64,000 bases of DNA from an uncultured Tateyamaria sp. Lineage in GTDB: Bacteria > Pseudomonadota > Alphaproteobacteria > Rhodobacterales > Rhodobacteraceae. The stretch covers positions 1 through 64,000 of the forward strand of contig NZ_CANLAG010000012.1 of the NCBI RefSeq assembly GCF_947488715.1, in the 5' to 3' direction. Both the position numbers and the translations under genes were made by a program. Below, in pieces: positions 35,633 through 44,457 of the stretch. How positions within the stretch are numbered: position 1 is the first letter of the stretch; every line of letters begins with the position of its first letter. The notes beneath the pieces are model-generated. The model was not told the DNA's origin, ran no database searches, and worked only from the letters and a program-made list of their open reading frames with translations.

Positions 35633-36444
35633 GTTCGCGCCACCCGCAGTTTGGGATCGAGCGCGTCACGCAGCCCGTCACCCAGCAGGTTCAGCCCCAG
35701 CACGGTGAGGATGATCGCAATGCCCGGCACCAGCGCCATATGCGGTGCGATGCTGACCAGCGTTTGCGCGTCGGCGAGCATACGGCCCCAACTGGGGGTC
35801 GGGGGCTGCGCGCCGAGGCCCACATAGGACAGGGCCGCCTCGGCCAAGATGCCAAGGGAGAACTGGATCGTGGCTTGCACGATCAGCAGGTTGGCGATGT
35901 TGGGCAGGATGTGTTCGACGCTGATCCGGGCGGCGCCCTTGCCCGACACGCGGGCGGCGAGGATGAATTCCCGCGCCCACAGCGGCAGCGCCCCGCCGCG
36001 TGTCACACGGGCAAAGACGGGGATGTTGAAGATGCCGATGGCGATGATCGCGTTGACCGCGCCCGCACCGAAGATGGCGGTGATCAGGATGGCGATGACG
36101 AGGCTGGGGAAGGCAAAGATCAGGTCGTTGCCGCGCATGATGATCTCGTCCGCCCAGCCGCCCTGGCGTGCGGCGGCCCAGAGGCCCAGCGGCACGCCCA
36201 GCCCGATGCCGATGCCCACTGCGACCAGCGCCACGGCGATGGAGGTGCGCGCGCCCACCATGATCATCGAAAACAGGTCGCGGCCAAAGTGGTCGGTGCC
36301 GAGCCAGTGGGTACCGTTGGGTGTTTGCAGCTTGTCGGGGATGTTCATGGCCGCGTGGTCGAACGGCGTCCATAGAAAGGACAGGCCCGCCGCCACCAGC
36401 ACCAGCGCCGACAGCGCCCCGCCCAGCCACAGCGCGCGGCTCAT
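35629..36444 (-). CDS. dppC: ABC transporter permease, DppC-like
   Basis: This 271-residue inner-membrane protein has about six helices. The GTDHFGRDLFSMIMVGARTS block and the cytoplasmic EAALSYVGLGAQPPTPSWGRML loop are typical of DppC/OppC. It pairs with the DppB-like permease, whose stop overlaps its ATG. The ligand is probably a peptide or related compound. Confidence 0.93.
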   Translation of the reverse strand: MSRALWLGGALSALVLVAAGLSFLWTPFDHAAMNIPDKLQTPNGTHWLGTDHFGRDLFSMIMVGARTSIAVALVAVGIGIGLGVPLGLWAAARQGGWADEIIMRGNDLIFAFPSLVIAILITAIFGAGAVNAIIAIGIFNIPVFARVTRGGALPLWAREFILAARVSGKGAARISVEHILPNIANLLIVQATIQFSLGILAEAALSYVGLGAQPPTPSWGRMLADAQTLVSIAPHMALVPGIAIILTVLGLNLLGDGLRDALDPKLRVART

Positions 36445-37388
36445 GTCCGGCCTCGCAGGCGCGGATCGACGGCGGCATAGGCCAGATCGACGGCGAAATT
36501 CACTACGATGACGGCAAAGACCAGCAGCATCGTCACAGATTCCACCACGATCAGGTCACGGGCCGAGATGCTCTGAAAAATCAGCCGTCCGAGGCCGGGT
36601 AGGTAGAATACCTGTTCGATGATGATCCCGCCTGCCAGGAGGAACGAAAATTGGAGGCCCAGGATGGTCAGCACCGGGATCAGCGCATTGCGCAGCCCGT
36701 GGCGGCGCAGGGCCTGTGCGCGGGTCAGCCCCTTGGCCCGTGCGGTGCGCATGAAATCCTCGCCCATGATATCGAGCAGCGACGAGCGCATGACGCGCGC
36801 CAGGATCGCCGCCTGCGGCAGGGCCAGTGCGATGGCGGGCAGCGTGAGGGATTTGAGCGCGGCGAATACGCCCTTGTCCCAGCCGGCGAAACCGCCCGCG
36901 CTGAACCAGCGCAGGTTGATGGCAAAGACCAGTACGAGCATCATCGCGAACCAGAAATTGGGGATGGCGATGCCGATCTGCGTGGCCCCCATGACGCCCA
37001 CATCGCCTGCCTTGCCCCGGCGCGAAGCGGCATAGATTCCGGCGGGAAAGGCGATCAGCGTCGACAGCGCCAACGAATAGAGCGCCAGAGGCAGCGACAC
37101 CCAAAGCCGTTGGGCAATCATGTCGGACACGGGCGTGCGGTACTGATACGAGGTGCCGAAATCCCCCTGCACCATGCCGCCGACCCAGGCCAGATACCGC
37201 TGCACCTTGCTCTGATCCAGACCCAGTTCGGCGCGCAGGGCGGCGAGCGTGTCCTCTTGGGCGTTCACCCCCAGCATGAAGGAGGCGGGATCGCCCGGCG
37301 CCACCTCGATCACCGCAAAGATCACGAGCGACGCGATGGCGAGGCTGATCAGCAGGGAGGTCAGGCGTTTGAGGGCATAGCGGAGCAT
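36441..37388 (-). CDS. dppB: ABC transporter permease, DppB-like
   Basis: This 315-residue protein has about six helices and begins MLRYALKRLTSLLISLAIASLVIFAVIEVAPGDPA, the usual DppB start. The EAA-like loop ENLMRTARAKGL-type segment appears as GEDFMRTARAKGLTRAQAL. It forms the channel with DppC. It begins 12 bp after the tetR stop, so tetR and the transporter are co-transcribed. Confidence 0.93.
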   Translation of the reverse strand: MLRYALKRLTSLLISLAIASLVIFAVIEVAPGDPASFMLGVNAQEDTLAALRAELGLDQSKVQRYLAWVGGMVQGDFGTSYQYRTPVSDMIAQRLWVSLPLALYSLALSTLIAFPAGIYAASRRGKAGDVGVMGATQIGIAIPNFWFAMMLVLVFAINLRWFSAGGFAGWDKGVFAALKSLTLPAIALALPQAAILARVMRSSLLDIMGEDFMRTARAKGLTRAQALRRHGLRNALIPVLTILGLQFSFLLAGGIIIEQVFYLPGLGRLIFQSISARDLIVVESVTMLLVFAVIVVNFAVDLAYAAVDPRLRGRT

Positions 37389-37400
37389 GGTGCGCCGACG

Positions 37401-38033
37401 TTAGGCGGGGGGGTCGGGACAGGCAAGCACGTCTGTCAGCGCGCCGACATCCTGCGCCAGCGCGGCCAGTGCCAGCCCGCGCACGGTGTCGATGTAACAG
37501 GCCTGATCCCAGCCGCAGGTCTGTGTCAGGTTCTCCCAAGTGCGCACAGACAGGATTGTCCACAGCAGGTCGGTCGCCTGTTCCGGGTCGACATTTGCGG
37601 GCAGGGTGCCTTCGTTTGCCAGCGCCTGTACGGCGGCGGCACACCCCTCGCGCATGTCGGCCATGCGGGTGTTCCACGCGGCGGCGGCCTCTGCGTCCGT
37701 GTCGACGACTGCAAGGATGGCGCGGGCCACGCCGTAGATCTTGGGGATGTAGTTGCCCCAGGCGGTCACGAAGGCATCGAGCCGTTCGGTGCCCGACGTG
37801 GCGCTGCGACTGGCGGTGAGCGCGGCATCGATGTCGTTCTGCATGTCCTGCAACCGGGTCGCCGCGATCAGCAGGTCGGTGCGGCCCGGAAAGTGCAGAT
37901 AGACCGCCTGCCGGCTGACACCGCTGGCGCGCGCAATGTCGGACATCGTCGGCAGTTTGGCACCGGGCCGCTCCAACAGCGCCAGCGTGGCGGTCAGGAT
38001 TTTTGTCGGGGTATCGATTGTGGTGCTTGACAT
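37401..38033 (-). CDS. TetR-family transcriptional regulator
   Basis: This protein of about 210 residues has an N-terminal helix-turn-helix SDIARASGVSRQAVYLHFPGRTDLL and a variable helical ligand domain. ATG 38033 (MSSTTID) is used here; a GTG at 38048 would add five residues. Two abutting 15-bp palindromes lie 20-49 bp upstream. It heads a 14-gene minus-strand run and is divergent from an NQO-like oxidoreductase, so it probably represses both in response to a substrate (inference). Confidence 0.9.
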   Translation of the reverse strand: MSSTTIDTPTKILTATLALLERPGAKLPTMSDIARASGVSRQAVYLHFPGRTDLLIAATRLQDMQNDIDAALTASRSATSGTERLDAFVTAWGNYIPKIYGVARAILAVVDTDAEAAAAWNTRMADMREGCAAAVQALANEGTLPANVDPEQATDLLWTILSVRTWENLTQTCGWDQACYIDTVRGLALAALAQDVGALTDVLACPDPPA

Positions 38034-38038
38034 GCTGT

Positions 38039-38067
38039 AAAGTACCACTTACTTGACAGGCTGTCAA
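38039..38067 (-). promoter_or_regulatory. Putative promoter of the tetR operon
   Basis: On the minus strand, TTGACA (38067-38062) and TACTTT (38044-38039) are 17 bp apart. The -35 lies inside the first operator palindrome. Transcription would start near 38032, at or next to the ATG, so the message may be leaderless; no ribosome binding site is seen. Confidence 0.45.
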
Positions 38068-38082
38068 TTGACACTGTGTCAA
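38053..38082. promoter_or_regulatory. Twin palindromic operator between tetR and the NQO-like gene
   Basis: TTGACAGGCTGTCAA (38053-38067) is followed directly by TTGACACTGTGTCAA (38068-38082). Both are 15-bp inverted repeats sharing TTGACA and TGTCAA ends. Their placement between divergent genes, one encoding a TetR protein, indicates an autoregulatory operator (inference). Confidence 0.65.
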
Positions 38083-38107
38083 GCGACTTGGCTTCAGGAG
38101 ACCTCAT

Positions 38108-38677
38108 ATGACCAAACGTATTTTCATCTGGGTGGCACACCCGAAACCCGGATCACTGAACGCGGCATTGGCAGAACGCTATGCCACCGGCGCGCGGGCG
38201 CGGGGCGCTGATGTGCGCATCATGCATCTGGCCGAGATGCAGACCGAAACCGGCTATGCCGACGGGGCAACGCTGTCCCCGGATGTGGTGGCCTGGCAGG
38301 ACAATATCCGCTGGGCCGAACACGTAATGATCGTGCACCCGTACTGGTGGGGGGCCATGCCCGCACAGGCCAAGGCGGTGATGGATGCGGGCCTGCAATC
38401 GGGTTTTGCCTACAAATACAAGGCACGTGGCGTGGCCTGGGACAAGCTGCTGACCGGGCGCACGGGTGATGCGATCATCACCTCCGACACGCCGCCCTGG
38501 ATCGACACGCTGCTTTATCGCAGTCCGGGCCGCCGCGTGATGCGCAATCAGGTGATGAAGTTCGTGGGCGTCAAACCGCGCCGGGTGATCCAGCTTGGGT
38601 CGGTCAAGCTGGCCAAGCCGGAAAAGCTGGATCGCTGGTTGCAGCAGGCCGAGGCGATGGGGGCTGCGGCGGCCTGA
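38108..38677 (+). CDS. NAD(P)H dehydrogenase (quinone)-like flavodoxin-fold protein
   Basis: This 189-residue protein has the flavodoxin-fold NQO/KefF-like pattern: WVAHPKPGSLNAALAERYA at the N-terminus, MIVHPYWWGAMPAQAKAVMD and a late TSDTPPW segment. It probably reduces quinones or electrophiles with FMN or FAD. Divergent from tetR across the twin operator, it is a likely direct target. A LEDLA-type ribosome binding site is present as CAGGAG. Confidence 0.85.
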   Translation: MTKRIFIWVAHPKPGSLNAALAERYATGARARGADVRIMHLAEMQTETGYADGATLSPDVVAWQDNIRWAEHVMIVHPYWWGAMPAQAKAVMDAGLQSGFAYKYKARGVAWDKLLTGRTGDAIITSDTPPWIDTLLYRSPGRRVMRNQVMKFVGVKPRRVIQLGSVKLAKPEKLDRWLQQAEAMGAAAA

Positions 38678-38715
38678 CCCCTCGCCAGCCGCGCGCCAAC
38701 CGCTACAACAGGGGC

Positions 38716-39807
38716 ATGGAACGGCCCCTGTTCATCGGATCCGACATCTATCGCGGATCAAGCTATGGCACGTGGCACCCCTTGCGGGTGCCGCGGGTGT
38801 CCACGGTCATCGACCTCAGCCGCGCAATGGGCTGGTTGCCGGGCGACGTCTATGTGCCCAGCCCACGGGTCAAGCCGCATGCGTTAACCATCTGGCACAC
38901 ACCCGAATACGTGGCCGCCCTGCACGCGGCCGAAGCCGCCCAAGAGGTGAGCGATGCCGTCCGCGCCCGCCACGCGCTTGGCACGCCCAACAACCCCGTT
39001 TTCCCCGAGATGTATCGCCGCCCGGCAACGGCGGCGGGCGGGTCGCTGCTGGCCGGGGAACTGCTGCGCGATGGCGGCATCGTCTACCACCCGGCGGGCG
39101 GCACGCATCACGGGATGCCGGACCGGGCGGGGGGGTTTTGCTATCTCAATGACCCGGTGCTGGCGATCCTGTCGCTGCGCCGCAACAGGGCTGCGCGCGT
39201 GGCCTATATCGACATCGACGCGCATCACCCCGACGGGGTCGAAGTCGCCTTTGCCACCGATCCGGACGTGCTGATGATCTCTGTGCACGAGGACGGGCTG
39301 TGGCCGCGCACCGGCGCGCTGGGGGCGACTGATACGCTGATCAACCTGCCCGTGCCGCGCGGGCTGAACGATGACGAAATGGCGCTGATCCGCGATGACC
39401 TGATCCTGCCGCGCTTGGCCGCGTTCCGCCCGGATGCGATTGTCCTGCAATGCGGCGCTGACGGGGTAGAGGAAGACCCACAGGCCCACCTGTCCCTGTC
39501 CAACCAGGCCCACTGGCACATCGCCCGCGCCCTGACCGGCATGGCCCCGCGCCTGCTTGTGCTGGGCGGGGGTGGCTACAACCCGTGGTCGGTGGGGCGC
39601 CTCTGGACCGGGATCTGGGCCACGCTCAACAGCCACACCATCCCCGACCGCGTCACGCCCGAGGCCGAAGCCGTCCTGCGCGCGCTGCGCTTTGACGGCA
39701 ACCGGCGCGGCAAAAACCCACCTGATCACTGGTTCACCACCCTCGCCGATACGGCCCGAACCGGCCCGATCCGGGACGACATCAGATCACGCCTGTCGCA
39801 GCTCTGA
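38716..39807 (+). CDS. Histone deacetylase-family (acetylpolyamine amidohydrolase / AcuC-like) enzyme
   Basis: This 363-residue zinc amidohydrolase has PAGGTHHGMPDRAGGFCYLND for the active-site histidines, YIDIDAHHPDG with metal-binding Asp and His, QCGADG with the second Asp and GGGGYNP with the catalytic Tyr region. Bacterial members deacetylate acetylpolyamines, acetoin-related or other acetyl amides. It follows the NQO-like gene by 38 bp and is convergent with the cupin-SBP pair. Confidence 0.9.
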   Translation: MERPLFIGSDIYRGSSYGTWHPLRVPRVSTVIDLSRAMGWLPGDVYVPSPRVKPHALTIWHTPEYVAALHAAEAAQEVSDAVRARHALGTPNNPVFPEMYRRPATAAGGSLLAGELLRDGGIVYHPAGGTHHGMPDRAGGFCYLNDPVLAILSLRRNRAARVAYIDIDAHHPDGVEVAFATDPDVLMISVHEDGLWPRTGALGATDTLINLPVPRGLNDDEMALIRDDLILPRLAAFRPDAIVLQCGADGVEEDPQAHLSLSNQAHWHIARALTGMAPRLLVLGGGGYNPWSVGRLWTGIWATLNSHTIPDRVTPEAEAVLRALRFDGNRRGKNPPDHWFTTLADTARTGPIRDDIRSRLSQL

Positions 39808-39813
39808 TCCCTG

Positions 39814-39870
39814 TCATCTTGCCAGATAAACTCCGGGGGAGCCCGCAGGGCGGGGGCTGGCCCCCTCCGC
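39814..39870. terminator. Intergenic element / terminator after the HDAC-like gene
   Basis: TCATCTTGCCAGATAAACTC followed by CGGGGGAGCCCGCAGGGCGG and then the hairpin GGGGG-CTGG-CCCCC (39852-39865). It lies between convergent genes. It is related to the inverted repeat near 10053 and, in reverse, to the GC-hairpin element. Confidence 0.5.
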
Positions 39871-39871
39871 A

Positions 39872-40267
39872 CTATCCACCGTAATCGGCGTCGCTCACAT
39901 GCTCCAACCAAGTGGCCGCCGACCCGTCCTGCATCTCCTGCATGGCGATGTGGGTCATCGCCGTCTCGGGGCCCGCGCCGTGCCAATGTTCAACCCCCGC
40001 AGGGATCCAGACCGTGTCGCCCGCGCGGATCGGCTGCGGGGCCTCCCCGCGCAAACAGACCAGCCCGGCCCCTTGGGTCACATGCAGAGTCTGGCCCAGC
40101 GGATGCGTGTGCCAGGCCGTGCGCGCGCCAGGTGCAAAATGCACGCTCAGTGCATTGAGCCGCCCCGGCGCAGGGGCCGAGATGATCGGATCCTGCCAGA
40201 CCTCCCCGGTGAAATAGTCCGGATTGGCCCGTAGGCTCGGGCGGCTGCCCGCCCGGTGCAGGATCAT
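39872..40267 (-). CDS. Cupin-domain protein, second
   Basis: This 131-residue cupin has ARTAWHTHPLGQTLHVTQGAG and WIPAGVEHWHGAGPETAM as its two metal-binding motifs, similar to carboxymuconolactone-adjacent cupins of unknown role. The ATG at 40267 overlaps the stop of the solute-binding protein gene, so the two are co-translated. Confidence 0.85.
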   Translation of the reverse strand: MILHRAGSRPSLRANPDYFTGEVWQDPIISAPAPGRLNALSVHFAPGARTAWHTHPLGQTLHVTQGAGLVCLRGEAPQPIRAGDTVWIPAGVEHWHGAGPETAMTHIAMQEMQDGSAATWLEHVSDADYGG

Positions 40268-41739
40268 TCCGCCCAGCTCACGCCGGTGAGGTCAGTGGCC
40301 TGTGTGGGCGCGTTGGTCCACAGGCCCTGCACACCGGCCTTGGCCACGGACAGTTGCGCCAGCTGGAACAGGTATCCGTTCACCGCGTCACCAGCGATGA
40401 TCTCTTGCGCCTTGGCCATCAGGTTGGTGCGTGTGTCGGGGTCTGTCGTGCTGTTCAGCGTGGTGATCAGCTCTTGGAACGCGGGGTTGTCGTATTGGAA
40501 GTAGTAGTCCGGGTTCGCGTAGATGCCGATGTCCATTGGTTCGGTGTGCGACACGATGGTGAGGCCGAAATTCTTGCCCCGGAACACGGTTTCCAGCCAC
40601 TGCGCCCATTCGACGTTGATGATCTCGGCTTTGATGCCAACCTCGGCCAGCTGGGCCGCGATGATCTCTCCGCCGCGGCGGGCATAGGACGGGGGCGGCA
40701 GGTGCAGGGTGGTCTCGAACCCTTCGGCCATGCCGGCCTCGGCCAGCAGTGCGCGGGCCTTGTCGGGGTCAAAGGACGAGCCGCCCGTCAGGTCCACATA
40801 GGCCGGGTTGTGCGGCGCGAAATGCGTGCCGATGGGCGTGCCATAGCCGAACATGGCCCCGTCGATGATCGCCTGGCGGTCAATGGCATGGGCAACGGCT
40901 TGCCGCACGCGGACATCGTCAAAGGGCGGCTGTTTGTTGTTGGTGGACAGAATCGTCTCGCCCTCGGTCGAGCCAACGAGCACCTGAAACCGCGGATCGG
41001 CGTCGAATTGCGGCAGGTTCTCGGGCGCGGGGAAGCCGGTAAACACGTCTACATCCTCGGCCATCATCGCGGCAAAGGCCGCCGTCGGGTCCGAGATGAA
41101 CTTGAACGTCGCTTCGGTCAGCGCGGGCTGATCACCCCAATAGCCGTCATATTGGCTGATCTGGATGCTGTCGCCTTGGGTCCATTGATCGAATTTGAAC
41201 GGGCCGGTGCCGATGGGCTGCTGTTTGATGTTCTCGATGCTTTCAGGGGCCACGATCACCGCATCGCCCCAGGCGAGGTTAAAGAGCATGTTGCCATTGG
41301 GCTCGGACAGGGTCAGGCGCACGGTTTGCGCATCCACCACCTCAACCGCGCTGATCGCGGCATAAAGCGCCTTTTGCGCATTGGCGCTGTCATCGGCGAG
41401 GATCCGGTCGAGGGTGAATTTCACGTCCTCGGCGTCCATCGTGGTGCCGTCGTGGAAGGTCACACCGTCCCGCAGGGTGAACGTATAGGTCAGCCCGTCA
41501 TCCGAGATTTCCCAGCTTGAGGCGAGGCCCGGTACAACCGATCCGTCGCCCATGAAACGCGTTAGACCCTCGAACACGTTGGAGTACAGGACCGAGTCAA
41601 TCGCCCCCGCCGCGGCAGAGGTTGGATCAAGATGCGGCGGCTCAAGCTGCATGGCGACGGTGATGTCGGTTTTGGCCCAGAGGCCCGTGGCACTCAACGC
41701 CAGAGCGGCGGTGGTCATCATCATCGTACGGTGGAACAT
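40264..41739 (-). CDS. ABC transporter solute-binding protein, family 5 (dipeptide/oligopeptide type)
   Basis: This 491-residue periplasmic protein has a signal peptide (TTAALALSATGLWAK) and family 5 blocks: AMQLEPPHLDPTSAA, VPGLASSWEISDDGLTYTFTLRDGVTFHDG and RVRQAVAHAIDRQAI. It is the likely ligand-capture partner of the DppBCDF-type transporter encoded 3 kb away. ATG 41739 was chosen for the signal peptide; the open frame extends to 42060 without meaning. Divergent from an SDR gene. Confidence 0.92.
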   Translation of the reverse strand: MFHRTMMMTTAALALSATGLWAKTDITVAMQLEPPHLDPTSAAAGAIDSVLYSNVFEGLTRFMGDGSVVPGLASSWEISDDGLTYTFTLRDGVTFHDGTTMDAEDVKFTLDRILADDSANAQKALYAAISAVEVVDAQTVRLTLSEPNGNMLFNLAWGDAVIVAPESIENIKQQPIGTGPFKFDQWTQGDSIQISQYDGYWGDQPALTEATFKFISDPTAAFAAMMAEDVDVFTGFPAPENLPQFDADPRFQVLVGSTEGETILSTNNKQPPFDDVRVRQAVAHAIDRQAIIDGAMFGYGTPIGTHFAPHNPAYVDLTGGSSFDPDKARALLAEAGMAEGFETTLHLPPPSYARRGGEIIAAQLAEVGIKAEIINVEWAQWLETVFRGKNFGLTIVSHTEPMDIGIYANPDYYFQYDNPAFQELITTLNSTTDPDTRTNLMAKAQEIIAGDAVNGYLFQLAQLSVAKAGVQGLWTNAPTQATDLTGVSWAE

Positions 41740-41938
41740 GGCTGTCTCCCCTTCGGTGGTCCGGTTGCCCCGCCAGCTTTCCCGCAAAAGGGGCACCTTG
41801 CAAGCCCTGCGTGGCCCCGATCCGTTTCTTGCGCAATGCAGACGCGGAAACACGCGGGCGCATGATCCGGGTCGGCGGGCCCTGTGCGCACAGTCTAGGT
41901 CCGGCCCTGTCACGCCAGAAACAGGAAAGGGCAAAGAC

Positions 41939-42694
41939 ATGCGACTAAAGGACAAAACGATCATTATCACCGGGGCCAGCAGCGGGATCGGAGCCGCCGC
42001 CGCACGCCTTTTTGCGCGGCACGGGGCGCAGGTGGTGCTGGGCGCACGGCGTGGCGACATCCTGGAACAGACAGTGGCCGAGATTGCCGCATCAGGTGGT
42101 CACGCCGCCTATGTGGCGGGCGATGTCGGTGATCCAGACGTGGCGCAATCGCTGCTCGAAAAGGCGGTGACGACCTTTGGCGGGCTGGACGGTGCGTTCA
42201 ACAACGCAGGCATGGTCGGCCCCATGGGACCCGTGACCGAGATGACGGATCAGACCTGGGCCGAGGTGATCCAGACCAACCTGACGAGCGCGTTTTTGTC
42301 AGCGCGCGCACAAATCCCGGCAATTGTGGCGCAGGGCGGTGGGTCGCTGGTCTTTACCGGGTCCTTTGTCGGTGTCGCCAATGGCGGGATGCCCGGCATG
42401 GCCGCCTATGCCGCGTCCAAGGCCGGGCTGATGGGGCTGGTGCAATCGCTGGCGATGGATTGGGCCGGTGACGGTGTGCGGGTCAATGCGGTGCTGCCCG
42501 GCGGGACAAAGACCGCAATGGCCGGCGATGACCCGGCCGCGCACGATTTTGTCGCCAACCTGCACCCGGTCAAACGTCTGGCCACCCCGGACGAGATCGC
42601 GCAGGCGGCCTTGTTCCTGCTGTCGGATGAGGCGTCCTTTGTAACGGGTGCGCCGCTCGCGGTGGATGGCGGCATGTCGGTGCGCATGCTGTAA
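41939..42694 (+). CDS. Short-chain dehydrogenase/reductase (SDR), third
   Basis: This 251-residue classical SDR has GASSGIGAAAARLF, NNAGMVG and the catalytic YAASKAG. It ends AVDGGMSVRML, typical of the family. ATG 41939 follows AGGAAAGGG; an open frame continues back to 41552 across the promoter region and is not coding. The 199-nt gap to the divergent solute-binding gene should hold both promoters, but no clear operator was seen. Confidence 0.9.
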   Translation: MRLKDKTIIITGASSGIGAAAARLFARHGAQVVLGARRGDILEQTVAEIAASGGHAAYVAGDVGDPDVAQSLLEKAVTTFGGLDGAFNNAGMVGPMGPVTEMTDQTWAEVIQTNLTSAFLSARAQIPAIVAQGGGSLVFTGSFVGVANGGMPGMAAYAASKAGLMGLVQSLAMDWAGDGVRVNAVLPGGTKTAMAGDDPAAHDFVANLHPVKRLATPDEIAQAALFLLSDEASFVTGAPLAVDGGMSVRML

Positions 42695-42772
42695 CGTCGC
42701 GGCGGCGGGTCGTGACATTGCGTGCCTGTGCCTGCTATGGGCGCGCAACGACCCCTAGGAAAGACCCCGCCG

Positions 42773-43606
42773 ATGAGTGCCACCGCCCGCAAGACCGCCC
42801 CGATGCCCGACGATATCCGGGCGATGAAAGGCGGCACGCCCATCGTCAGCCTGACGGCCTATACAACGCCGATGGCACAGATGATGGACGCCCATTGCGA
42901 CTTTGTGCTGGTGGGCGACAGCGTGGGCATGGTTCTGCACGGCTTGCCGTCGACCCTGGGCGTGACGATGGAGATGATGGAGATGCACGGCCGCGCCGTT
43001 GCCCGTGGTCTGAGCCGCGCAATGATGGTCATCGACATGCCCTTTGGCAGTTATGAGGAAAGCCGTGAACAGGCGTTCCGCAATGCAGCGCGGTTGATGG
43101 CCAGCACCGGCGCGGGCGCGGTAAAGCTGGAAGGCGGCGTTGCCATGGCTGACACCATCGCCTTTCTGGTGGCGCGGGGCATTCCGGTGATGGCCCATGT
43201 GGGCCTGACGCCTCAGTCGATCAATACGCTGGGTGGCTACAAGGTGCAGGGACGCGGCGATGCCGGTCAGGCGCTGATGGCCGACGCGCAGGCGGTGGCA
43301 GATGCCGGGGCCTTTGCGGTGGTGCTGGAAAAGGTACCAGAGACCCTCGCCGATGAGGTGACTGCCGCCGTGCACATTCCCACGATCGGGATCGGCGCGT
43401 CGGCGGGCTGTGACGGGCAAATCCTTGTGCTCGATGACATGCTGGGCCTGTTCACCGCGTTCAAGGCCAAGTTTGTGAAACGCTATGCCGAACTGGGCGC
43501 GGATGGTGCAGCGGCCATTGCGGCCTATGCCGACGACGTGCGCGCCCGCCGCTTTCCCGGCCCCGAACACGTGTTCGGCGACGCGGCACCGGGGGCAAAA
43601 CCATGA
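42773..43606 (+). CDS. panB: 3-methyl-2-oxobutanoate hydroxymethyltransferase PanB
   Basis: This 277-residue enzyme makes ketopantoate for pantothenate and CoA. Recognised blocks are [35 protein letters not shown] and [22 protein letters not shown] 42773 follows TAGGAAAG; the longer open frame from 42722 is not PanB-like. The stop overlaps panC (ATGA), the common panBC operon. Confidence 0.95.
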   Translation: MSATARKTAPMPDDIRAMKGGTPIVSLTAYTTPMAQMMDAHCDFVLVGDSVGMVLHGLPSTLGVTMEMMEMHGRAVARGLSRAMMVIDMPFGSYEESREQAFRNAARLMASTGAGAVKLEGGVAMADTIAFLVARGIPVMAHVGLTPQSINTLGGYKVQGRGDAGQALMADAQAVADAGAFAVVLEKVPETLADEVTAAVHIPTIGIGASAGCDGQILVLDDMLGLFTAFKAKFVKRYAELGADGAAAIAAYADDVRARRFPGPEHVFGDAAPGAKP

Positions 43607-44457
43607 CCGCGCCGATCATCCGCACGCGGCAGGAATTGCGCGAGATGACAAATGCGTGGCACCGCGCGGGAGAGACAATTGGCGTTGTGCCGACCATGGG
43701 CGCGCTGCATGACGGGCACCTGAGCCTCGTGGCGCGAGCCAAAGAGATGAGCGCCCGTGTCATTGTCACCATCTTTGTGAACCCGAAACAGTTCAACAAC
43801 CCGGACGATCTGGCAAACTACCCCCGCACCGAACATGAGGACGCGCGCAAGCTGGAACGCTTTGAGGTCGACGCGATCTATGTGCCGGATGGGGCGCAGA
43901 TGTACCCGGACGGCTTTGCCACGAATATCAGCGTCTCGGGCCTGACGGACGTGCTGTGCGGTGCGCACCGGGCGGGGCATTTCGACGGTGTGGCGACGGT
44001 GGTGACCAAGCTTTTCACCCAGACCGCCGCCGATTTCGCCTTTTTCGGCGAAAAGGATTTTCAGCAGTTGCAGGTGGTGCGGCGGCTGGCACAGGACCTC
44101 GATCTGGGGGTCGAGGTTGTGGGCTGCCCGACAATCCGCGAGATGGACGGGCTGGCCATGTCATCACGCAACCTGATGCTGTCCGATCAGGCGCGCAGCC
44201 GGGCCTCGGCCCTGAACGAAGTGATGGAAGAGATGGCGGATGCGCTGGGGCAGGGGGCGGCGATAGCTGACTTGCTGCCCGATGCACAGGCACGGCTGGC
44301 CGCAGCAGGGTTTGGCGACATCGACTATCTTGAAATGCGGTCCAATGACACGCTGACGCTGTTGGAGCGGGCGACCGCGCCTGCGCGCCTCTTTGCCGCC
44401 GTGTTCATGGCCGGCGTGCGGTTGATCGACAATATCGATGTGCCACTAGCGCGGTAG
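43603..44457 (+). CDS. panC: Pantothenate synthetase PanC
   Basis: This 284-residue ATP-dependent ligase joins pantoate and beta-alanine. The HIGH-like motif appears as [14 protein letters not shown], followed by [34 protein letters not shown] and the KMSKS-like region MSSRNLMLS. Its 3-prime end overlaps the convergent M20 peptidase by 12 bases. Confidence 0.95.
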   Translation: MTAPIIRTRQELREMTNAWHRAGETIGVVPTMGALHDGHLSLVARAKEMSARVIVTIFVNPKQFNNPDDLANYPRTEHEDARKLERFEVDAIYVPDGAQMYPDGFATNISVSGLTDVLCGAHRAGHFDGVATVVTKLFTQTAADFAFFGEKDFQQLQVVRRLAQDLDLGVEVVGCPTIREMDGLAMSSRNLMLSDQARSRASALNEVMEEMADALGQGAAIADLLPDAQARLAAAGFGDIDYLEMRSNDTLTLLERATAPARLFAAVFMAGVRLIDNIDVPLAR

